DNA of 64,000 nucleotides from positions 4,778 to 68,777 of the forward strand of contig LWDN01000035.1 of the NCBI GenBank assembly GCA_002083515.1, given 5' to 3'. The stretch is from Proteobacteria bacterium HN_bin10 (lineage in GTDB: Bacteria > Pseudomonadota > Alphaproteobacteria > Caulobacterales > Aquidulcibacteraceae). The notes below the pieces were generated by a model, which saw only the letters and a program-made list of their open reading frames with translations, was not told the DNA's origin and did not search any database. The translations under genes and the position numbers were made by a program. Positions 57,811-64,000 of this stretch are shown piece by piece; the stretch's first letter is position 1; each line of letters begins with the position of its first letter.

Positions 57811-59003
57811 CGAGCGTCGCCGAGGCGCGCGCGCTGATGTTCGGCGCAATCGAAGCGGTAGGAAGCGAGATCGCGCCGTTGGCGCAAGCGCGCGGCCGCA
57901 CGCTCGCCGCGCCGGTCATAGCCAAGCGCGCGCAGCCGCCCTTCGCGGCGTCGGCCATGGATGGCTACGCTTTGCGGGCGGCCGACACGCCGGGACACTT
58001 GCGGATCGTTGGGGAGTCCGCCGCCGGTCACGCCTACGCGCATCCGTTGAGAGCAGGCGAGGCAATCCGAATCTCCACCGGCGCGCCTATGCCGGAGGGC
58101 GCCGACGCCGTGCTCATCCAAGAAGAGGCTCGGGTGGAGGGCGATATGCTCTCTGCCATATCGGTGCAGAGCGGTCGTCATGTGCGGGCTCCGGGAATTG
58201 ATTTCCGGGCGCGGGCGGAATTGCTGAGCTGCGGGCGGCGTCTCGATCCGATCGCCTTGGCCCTGGCGGCGGCGAGCGGCGCTAGCGCCTTGAAGGTATC
58301 GCGACGTCCACGCGTCTCGGTCCTTTGCGGCGGAGATGAAATCGCGCCGCCGGGCGCCTCGCCTCGGTCCGATCAGATTTTCGAATCGTGCTCCTTCGCC
58401 ATCTCCGCGCTGACGGAAGAGTGGGGGGCGCAAGCGTTCCGGTCCGATCCATTGCCCGACGACCCCGATGCGATCGAACGCGCGGCGAGCGAAGCGCTTC
58501 GCTCGTCCGATCTCGTCGTGTTTGTGGGGTCGGCCTCGGTTGGACCGCACGATCACGCCAAACCCGCATTTGAACGGTGCGGCGCGAAACTGATTGTCCG
58601 CAAGGTGGACATGCGGCCCGGCAAACCGACCTGGTTCGCAACCTCGCCTCATGCGCCGGTGCTTGGCCTGCCCGGAAATCCCGCTTCGGCCATTGTCGCG
58701 GCGCTGCTGTTTCTGAGGCCGCTGATCGAACGCATGCTTGGCCGCGACGGAGACATCTCCCTGTCGCATGCCCGCCTCGTCTCAGCGTTGCCGGCGAACG
58801 GCGGGCGTGAGGCCTATCTCCGTGCGCGGACCTGGGCGCTGAACGGCGAGAGGCGGGTCGAGGCGCTCGCGGAACAGGATTCGTCGCTGCTCTCGGTATT
58901 CGCAGGCGCGAACGCTTTGCTGGTGCGGCGCGCGGGCGCGGGCTGCATCGAGGCCGGCGCGCTCGTGGAATTCTTGCCTCTCCGGGGCGAGCCGGATTTG
59001 TAA
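57807..59003 (+). CDS. moeA: Molybdopterin molybdenumtransferase MoeA
   Basis: 398 residues. Domain signatures are [35 protein letters not shown], the MogA-like domain with GGDEI and [17 protein letters not shown], and [20 protein letters not shown]. It inserts molybdate into adenylated molybdopterin. It is the last gene of the moaD operon and of the nitrate island. Confidence 0.95.
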   Translation: MTSVAEARALMFGAIEAVGSEIAPLAQARGRTLAAPVIAKRAQPPFAASAMDGYALRAADTPGHLRIVGESAAGHAYAHPLRAGEAIRISTGAPMPEGADAVLIQEEARVEGDMLSAISVQSGRHVRAPGIDFRARAELLSCGRRLDPIALALAAASGASALKVSRRPRVSVLCGGDEIAPPGASPRSDQIFESCSFAISALTEEWGAQAFRSDPLPDDPDAIERAASEALRSSDLVVFVGSASVGPHDHAKPAFERCGAKLIVRKVDMRPGKPTWFATSPHAPVLGLPGNPASAIVAALLFLRPLIERMLGRDGDISLSHARLVSALPANGGREAYLRARTWALNGERRVEALAEQDSSLLSVFAGANALLVRRAGAGCIEAGALVEFLPLRGEPDL

Positions 59004-59108
59004 TGCGCTTCTCAGGGCAAGAGCGCGATCATTCGCGCGGTTTCGGCGAGGTCCGGGGCTTTTGCCGCGCGCGGTGCGCGATTCACATATTGTACGAAAA
59101 AGAACAAA

Positions 59109-59193
<85 letters not shown>

Positions 59194-59315
59194 CCAGAGC
59201 GAACTCCGGAGCCGGCGGATTTAGGGGAGCCCGCACCCTGCGTCAATGCGCGGGCAGGCTATATTCGGGCGGGGCCATCGGCGGGGCAAATTGCGGGCGA
59301 AAGGCAAGTTCCGCC

Positions 59316-59669
59316 ATGGACATTGAGCTCGAAGGGCCGGGCGCGTTCGCCGTCGATGTGGTCGGCGAGGCGCAATACCAGGATGTGCTCGAAGCAGCGG
59401 GCGAAGCCGGCGCGGTGGTCGCCGCAGCTTTGGTGCTGGAGGACTCGAACCCGCACGACGATCGGGCGGTGGCGGTGTGCATCGATGGCCGCCGCGCGGG
59501 CTATCTCTCCCGCGCCGACGCGCGCCGCTATCGCGCCGATCTCGCCGCTGCCGGGGTTCCGCGCGCGGTCGTGCGCTGCAAAGCGAGAATTACAGGGGGC
59601 TTCGCGCGCGCCGGCGGCGGCCGCGCCCATTTCGGTCTGAAGCTCGATCTGCCAAACCTGACCCCATGA
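59316..59669 (+). CDS. HIRAN-domain protein
   Basis: 117 residues. The HIRAN pattern is seen: FAVDVVGEAQYQDVLEAAGE, then AALVLEDSNPHDDRAVAVCIDGRRAGYLSRADA with the hallmark E-D-x-NPHD-x-AV. HIRAN domains bind single-stranded 3' DNA ends and occur in HLTF and in phage and restriction proteins. Here it stands alone, without helicase or nuclease. It overlaps the next gene by ATGA. The function is unknown. Confidence 0.75.
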   Translation: MDIELEGPGAFAVDVVGEAQYQDVLEAAGEAGAVVAAALVLEDSNPHDDRAVAVCIDGRRAGYLSRADARRYRADLAAAGVPRAVVRCKARITGGFARAGGGRAHFGLKLDLPNLTP

Positions 59670-60226
59670 ACGCGCTCCGCACTCACGCCCTCGACATCGC
59701 CGCTTTCGTCTGGGGCGTGGCGGAAGCGACTTTGTTCTTTCTCGTGCCCGACGTGCTGCTCTCCTTCATCGGTTTGAAGCGCGGCGTGAACGCGGCGGCG
59801 CGCGCGAGCGCCATCGCCGCGGTCGGCGCGAGCATCGGCGGCGTCATCATGTATCTGTGGGCGACGCAAAATGCCGAAGCCGCCCGCGAAGCCGTGCTGG
59901 CCGTGCCGGCGATCGGCGAAGCCATGGCCGCCCGCGCTGAAACCGCGATGGCCGGCAATTGGTTCCTCGCCACCGTGCTGGGGCCGCTCAGTTCGACGCC
60001 GTTCAAGCTCTACGCCATCCTGGCGCCGGCGGCGGGCGCGCCGCTGCCCGCCTTTGCGCTGGCCAGCATCGCCGCGCGTGCGCCGCGCTTCCTGATCGTC
60101 TCCGTCGGTGCGGCGCTGATCGGGCGGGGCCTGCGCCGCTGGCTGACGGATCGCCAGCTGCCCTGGGTCCTCATTGGCGCATGGCTCTTATTCTATGCGG
60201 TGTTTTTCGCCCTGATGCCGAACTGA
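59666..60226 (+). CDS. Small membrane protein, possibly VTT/DedA-like
   Basis: 186 residues with four to five predicted transmembrane helices (about 9-31, 45-65, 100-120, 125-145 and 160-180). VWGVAEATLFFLVPDVLLSFIGL and TVLGPLSSTPFKLYAILAPAAG recall the re-entrant loop of DedA/VTT-type membrane proteins, but the match is loose. It is translationally coupled to the HIRAN gene and lies 55 bp before lepA. Confidence 0.6.
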   Translation: MNALRTHALDIAAFVWGVAEATLFFLVPDVLLSFIGLKRGVNAAARASAIAAVGASIGGVIMYLWATQNAEAAREAVLAVPAIGEAMAARAETAMAGNWFLATVLGPLSSTPFKLYAILAPAAGAPLPAFALASIAARAPRFLIVSVGAALIGRGLRRWLTDRQLPWVLIGAWLLFYAVFFALMPN

Positions 60227-60281
60227 CGCGGGCGCAGGCGCTTGAGCCCCGGCGCGGGCGCCTATAGGTCAGGCGCCTCAC

Positions 60282-62087
60282 ATGACCCCGCGCGACCGCA
60301 TCCGCAATTTCTCGATCGTGGCCCATATCGACCACGGCAAGTCGACGCTCTCCGACCGGCTGATCCAGCAGACCGGCGCGCTCTCGGCGCGCGAGATGAC
60401 CGAGCAGGTGCTCGACTCGATGGACATCGAGAAGGAGCGCGGCATCACCATCAAGGCGCAGACCGTGCGCCTCGAATACAAGGCCAAGGACGGGAACGAT
60501 TACGTCCTCAATCTGATGGACACGCCGGGCCATGTCGACTTCGCCTATGAGGTCTCACGCTCGCTGGCCGCGTGTGAAGGAGCGCTGCTGATTGTCGACG
60601 CGTCGCAAGGCGTCGAAGCGCAGACCCTGGCCAATGTCTATCAGGCGCTCGATCTCGATCTCGAAATCGTGCCGGTGATCAACAAGATCGATCTGCCGGC
60701 GGCCGAACCGGATCGGGTGAAACAGCAGATCGAAGACGTCATCGGGCTCGACGCCTCCGACGCCGTACTGGCCTCGGGCAAGACCGGCGAGGGCATCGGC
60801 GAATTGCTGGAAGCCATCGTTACGCGGCTGCCGCCGCCGAAGACCGGCGATGCGAACGCGCCGCTCAAGGCCATGCTGGTCGACGCCTGGTACGACGCCT
60901 ATCTTGGCGTCGTCGTGCTCTTCCGCGTCATCGACGGCGTGGTGAAGAAGGGCATGCGCATCAAATTGATGCAGACCGGCGCCGACTACAATGTCGATAC
61001 CTTGGGCGTCCTGCGCCCGCGCCGCGAAGATGTGGCGCAGCTTGGGCCCGGCGAAGTCGGCGTGCTCACCGGCTCGATCAAGGAAGTGTCAGATGCGCGC
61101 GTCGGCGACACCATCACCGAGTATCGCCGCGAAACCGCGCAGGCGCTGCCGGGGTTCAAGCCGGCGCAGCCGGTGGTGTTTTGCGGGCTCTTCCCGCAGG
61201 ACGCGGCCAATTTCGAAGATTTGCGCGCCGCCATGGCCAAGCTGCGCCTGAACGATGCGAGCTTCAGCTACGAGATGGAGACGAGCGCCGCGCTCGGCTT
61301 CGGCTTCCGCTGCGGCTTCCTTGGGCTTTTGCACCTGGAAATCATCCAGGAGCGGCTGACGCGCGAGTTCGATCTCGATCTCATCGCCACCGCCCCGTCG
61401 GTGGTCTATCGCGTGCATCTGAATTCGGGCGAACTCAAAGAGCTGCACAATCCCGCCGATCTGCCGGACGAAGTCTACATCCGCGAAATCGAAGAGCCGT
61501 GGATCAAGGCGACGATCCTGACGCCCGACGAATATTTGGGCGGCATCATCAAGCTCTGCCAGGATCGCCGTGGGCAGCAAAAAGACCTGAACTATGTCGG
61601 CTCGCGCGCCATGCTGGTCTACGAGCTGCCGTTGAACGAAGTGGTGTTCGATTTCTACGATCGGCTCAAATCCATCTCCAAGGGCTATGCCAGCTTCGAC
61701 TATCAGCTGATCGATCATCGCGTCGGCGATCTGGTGAAGATGAGCATTTTGGTGAACGACGAACCGGTCGATGCGCTGTCGATGCTGGTGCACCGCGCGC
61801 GGGCGGAATCGCGCGGCCGCGCCATGGTCGAGAAGCTGAAGGAGCTGATCCCGCAGCACATGTTCAAGATTCCGATCCAGGCGGCGATCGGCGGCCGCAT
61901 CATCGCGCGCGAAACCATCTCGGCGCTCAGGAAGGACGTGACCGCGAAATGCTATGGCGGCGACGCCAGCCGCAAGCGCAAGCTGCTCGACAAGCAGAAA
62001 GAGGGCAAGAAGCGCATGCGCCAGTTCGGCAAGGTCGACATCCCGCAGGAAGCGTTTATTGCGGCGTTGAAGATGGATGGGGATTGA
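60282..62087 (+). CDS. lepA: Elongation factor 4 (LepA)
   Basis: 601 residues. GTPase motifs [14 protein letters not shown] (G1), MDTPGHVDF (G3) and [11 protein letters not shown] (G4), followed by EF-G-like domains II, III and V, and the LepA-specific C-terminal domain ending [28 protein letters not shown]. It back-translocates or remodels stalled ribosomes. Length is as in other LepA proteins. Confidence 0.98.
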   Translation: MTPRDRIRNFSIVAHIDHGKSTLSDRLIQQTGALSAREMTEQVLDSMDIEKERGITIKAQTVRLEYKAKDGNDYVLNLMDTPGHVDFAYEVSRSLAACEGALLIVDASQGVEAQTLANVYQALDLDLEIVPVINKIDLPAAEPDRVKQQIEDVIGLDASDAVLASGKTGEGIGELLEAIVTRLPPPKTGDANAPLKAMLVDAWYDAYLGVVVLFRVIDGVVKKGMRIKLMQTGADYNVDTLGVLRPRREDVAQLGPGEVGVLTGSIKEVSDARVGDTITEYRRETAQALPGFKPAQPVVFCGLFPQDAANFEDLRAAMAKLRLNDASFSYEMETSAALGFGFRCGFLGLLHLEIIQERLTREFDLDLIATAPSVVYRVHLNSGELKELHNPADLPDEVYIREIEEPWIKATILTPDEYLGGIIKLCQDRRGQQKDLNYVGSRAMLVYELPLNEVVFDFYDRLKSISKGYASFDYQLIDHRVGDLVKMSILVNDEPVDALSMLVHRARAESRGRAMVEKLKELIPQHMFKIPIQAAIGGRIIARETISALRKDVTAKCYGGDASRKRKLLDKQKEGKKRMRQFGKVDIPQEAFIAALKMDGD

Positions 62088-62113
62088 GGCGGGTGGTTCA
62101 GCCTGTATCCACC

Positions 62114-62824
62114 ATGGTGTTTTGGGGCGGCGACCTTAGTGATGACGAGATCGGCCAGCTCTCCAAGATCGTAGGCGTCTCGATCGACAACGATGCGTGC
62201 GCGAAGATTCGGCAAGCTTACCTTCGGTACCGCACACTTTGCGCCGTTCAGGACGCCTCATTGCCGATCGCCGAGATTCGACGGCGTTTGCGTGACATCG
62301 ATAAACACGCGACCATCTTATCGGGACTTTTGGGCGGCGATCCTACCTACCTCGACGATTTCTTTTCGCATCGTCGGCCGAAAGACGTGGCGCAGCCGCG
62401 TACGGCGCTTGGGCGAGAGGTTGAGCATCGAATCGAGCTCGAGTTGATTCACCTCGACATTGGTTTTCGGAAGCAGCACCAGTTTGATCCGAAATTTGGG
62501 TCTATCAGCCAGATGAACATGGCATGGGAATTGGCGCAGATAGCGAGGGCGGCCAGGGCTGCGATCACAGCGTTAAAGGCGTCATCGAAGGGGCGACCAA
62601 AATCCGGCGCCGAGCAGCTGGTGACCGAACTGTTCGATGCCCTGGCATCGTTGGGCGTGCGGCCGACCTGCGGGTATTCCGATGCGGAGGGAACCTACAC
62701 AGGGACGTTTCTTCAGATCATCCCGTGGCTGCATGGGTTGCCGCTACCAGTGCGTGAGAGTTCAGCAACCCTCTGCAAGTACGCGGCCTCACCGAAAAAA
62801 GGAAGAAAGTCTCCCCAAAGTTGA
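62114..62824 (+). CDS. Hypothetical protein, unknown
   Basis: 236 residues, mixed alpha with charged clusters (DKHATILSGLLGGDPTYLDDF; ELELIHLDIGFRKQHQFDPKFGS; MAWELAQIARAARAAITALKAS). No domain is recognised. The start is set at the ATG at 62114; an in-frame GTG at 62093 is possible. It follows lepA by 27 bp but its GC content and codon use look lower than lepA, and it precedes a TA pair, suggesting an acquired gene. Confidence 0.5.
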   Translation: MVFWGGDLSDDEIGQLSKIVGVSIDNDACAKIRQAYLRYRTLCAVQDASLPIAEIRRRLRDIDKHATILSGLLGGDPTYLDDFFSHRRPKDVAQPRTALGREVEHRIELELIHLDIGFRKQHQFDPKFGSISQMNMAWELAQIARAARAAITALKASSKGRPKSGAEQLVTELFDALASLGVRPTCGYSDAEGTYTGTFLQIIPWLHGLPLPVRESSATLCKYAASPKKGRKSPQS

Positions 62825-62919
62825 GGATTTCGTCCTGCTGACTGCGGCGAGCCTCAGCTGCAAGACGATGGGTATGGTTCAGATTTCCGCGACTTCTACA
62901 CTTGTGGTAAGGTTGGATC

Positions 62920-63192
62920 ATGACCAACCCGCTCCTCACCCGCATTACCTCGGACCCCGCCATTTTCGGGGGCAAGCCGATCATCCGCGGCCAACGGTTC
63001 GCGGTGGAGCATCTGCTTGGCTATCTCGGCGCCGGCATGACCGAAGCCGAGCTACTGGATCAATTCCCATTCCTGGAGCCCGACGACATCAAGGCGGCGT
63101 TGCTTTACGCCGGCAAGCTTTCCGGCATGACGCGCATGTCCGGTGCGGCGGTGGGGGCGGCCAGTGAAGAAGCGGAAGCTCCTGCTCGATAA
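62920..63192 (+). CDS. DUF433 antitoxin (VapB45-like)
   Basis: 90 residues. The DUF433 pattern ITSDPAIFGGKPIIRGQRFAVEHLLGYLGAGMTEAELLDQFPFLEPDDIKAALLYA is clear. It carries a HTH-like helix pair. DUF433 proteins are antitoxins of PIN-like DUF5615 toxins (VapB45/VapC45 type). It overlaps the next gene by 29 bp. Confidence 0.88.
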   Translation: MTNPLLTRITSDPAIFGGKPIIRGQRFAVEHLLGYLGAGMTEAELLDQFPFLEPDDIKAALLYAGKLSGMTRMSGAAVGAASEEAEAPAR

Positions 63193-63520
63193 CTGCATCG
63201 CCAGGGCGGTCGCCGATCGCCTTCGTGCCGACGGCCACGATGTCGCCAGCATCGTGGAGCGAGGCGCCGACCCTGGCGATGCGGCGATACTCCAAGCCGC
63301 CTTTGCCGAGGGAAGGGCGCTGGTCACGATCGATGTCGACTTTGGCGCGCTGGTCTTCCGTGACGATGCGAAACATGCCGGCGTTTTGCGCCTGCGGCCT
63401 AGGCCGGCGGCGGCCCTCGCGGATCGTGCGAGCGCACTGGTTATTTCGCATGGCCATGAGCTTGAAGCAGGCGCCTTCGTTACCGATGATGGCGATAGCG
63501 TCCGCGTGACCAGGCGATGA
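63164..63520 (+). CDS. DUF5615 PIN-like toxin (VapC45-like)
   Basis: 118 residues from GTG. KLLLDNCIARAVADRLRADGHDVASIVERGADPGDAAILQAAFAEGRALVTIDVDFGALVF matches the DUF5615 fold, with Asp residues at the N-terminal LLLDN, in GDAAIL and in TIDVDFG expected for the PIN-like metal site. It is probably a ribonuclease restrained by the DUF433 partner. GTG at 63164 gives the standard N-terminus; an ATG at 63143 would lengthen it. Confidence 0.88.
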   Translation: MKKRKLLLDNCIARAVADRLRADGHDVASIVERGADPGDAAILQAAFAEGRALVTIDVDFGALVFRDDAKHAGVLRLRPRPAAALADRASALVISHGHELEAGAFVTDDGDSVRVTRR

Positions 63521-63650
63521 ACCCCCGAAACCCAAAATAGGAGGATAGCGGACCCCGATAATCGGCATATTTCGCGGCGAAAAGCGTACAAAATCAGCGC
63601 GCATAAGAATATCAATCCGACCCAGTCAGAGCGGCCTTATACTGCTCGCC

Positions 63651-64000
63651 ATGAAACACATTCACCCCGTCCTTCCACTCCATCGCCGCGCCAGGCTCAT
63701 CGCCTGGACGCTGGCGATGTTGGCGTGGCTGGCGGGCGTGTTGACCGGAAATGTCTTGAAGCCGCGCCACGCGCGCCAACGCGCCGAACGCGCGTCGCTG
63801 TGGTTTCTGGCGCGCCGCGTGCACTTGCTGATCATTGCGCGGGCCATGGATTTCATCGGGTTGCGCGATTGTCGTGGGAGAGCGCCGATGCAACGCGGCC
63901 GCTCGATTGCACAACCTGGTTTGATGCGCGCGCTGATCGGTTCGAAGCTGCGCCGCGCGTTCAAGAAGAAGAGCGCCCTCGACAGCATCTTCGCGATGAT
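63651..64000 (+). CDS. Membrane protein, N-terminal part (runs off window)
   Basis: The first 116 codons are inside the window. MKHIHPVLPLHRRARLIAWTLAMLAWLAGVLTGN holds one transmembrane helix at about 18-35, followed by a very basic region (PRHARQRAERASLW) and another hydrophobic stretch. It is not assigned to a family. The ATG at 63651 is the first good start. Function cannot be judged from the part seen. Confidence 0.55.
   Translation, partial: MKHIHPVLPLHRRARLIAWTLAMLAWLAGVLTGNVLKPRHARQRAERASLWFLARRVHLLIIARAMDFIGLRDCRGRAPMQRGRSIAQPGLMRALIGSKLRRAFKKKSALDSIFAM

Overview
This is a high-GC (roughly 65%) window from an alphaproteobacterial chromosome. The tightly packed genes, frequent ATGA stop/start overlaps, the lptCAB-rpoN-hpf-ptsN gene set, a carA copy, TonB receptors and dispersed palindromic repeats suggest a Caulobacterales/Hyphomonadaceae-type organism. 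The genus assignment is inference only.

Layout. 0-6.9 kb: end of a SIMPL-domain gene, a hydroxyacid dehydrogenase, dusB, two toxin-antitoxin (TA) modules placed against a duplicated dusB 5' end, a secreted TPR protein, and carA. 7-14.5 kb: an S9-type lipoprotein that has lost its catalytic Ser and His, then a surface-glycan group (two GT2 glycosyltransferases, an NAD-dependent epimerase, an FkbM methyltransferase with a coiled-coil tail, and a left-handed-helix acyltransferase). 14.5-24.6 kb: ptsN, hpf, rpoN, lptB, lptA and lptC, all on the minus strand. They are interrupted between hpf and rpoN by a 3.9-kb block (EamA transporter, DUF2785 lipoprotein, Uma2 nuclease, DUF4160/DUF2442-HTH pair) and are preceded by a TIR-domain membrane protein and its partner. 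24.7-32 kb: a sugar-dehydrogenase-like lipoprotein and a tyrosine/homogentisate catabolic group (marR, hppD, asparaginase, VOC, CMD, maiA, fahA). hmgA is not in the window. 32-37.3 kb: a frameshifted cupin gene, RNase D, a TonB receptor without a signal peptide, and an M49-like metallopeptidase.

37.4-59.0 kb is a self-contained anaerobic nitrate-respiration island. It has a Crp/Fnr regulator, a fused NarK1-NarK2 transporter, narGHJ, an outer-membrane porin, narI, a parvulin-less PpiC remnant, a hemerythrin, a carbonic anhydrase, and a B12-dependent (oxygen-independent) ribonucleotide reductase. It also carries a near-complete molybdenum-cofactor set: moaA, mobA, moaD, moaE, moaB, moaC and moeA. 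Sites matching or close to the FNR/DNR consensus lie in front of moaA, the regulator, narK and moaD. The moaA leader looks like a molybdenum-cofactor riboswitch. The island ends next to tRNA-Leu(CAG).

59-64 kb: a HIRAN-domain protein, a membrane protein, lepA, an unknown gene, a VapBC45-like (DUF433/DUF5615) TA pair and the start of a small membrane protein.

The most notable signals are: the dusB/TA rearrangement; three TA-type promoters whose palindromic operators overlap the promoter and whose predicted transcripts are leaderless; the S9 pseudo-peptidase; the TIR-membrane pair at the head of the lpt operon; the FNR-box plus riboswitch control of the nitrate island; the porin inside the nar operon; and four repeat families that appear to have reshaped gene ends.
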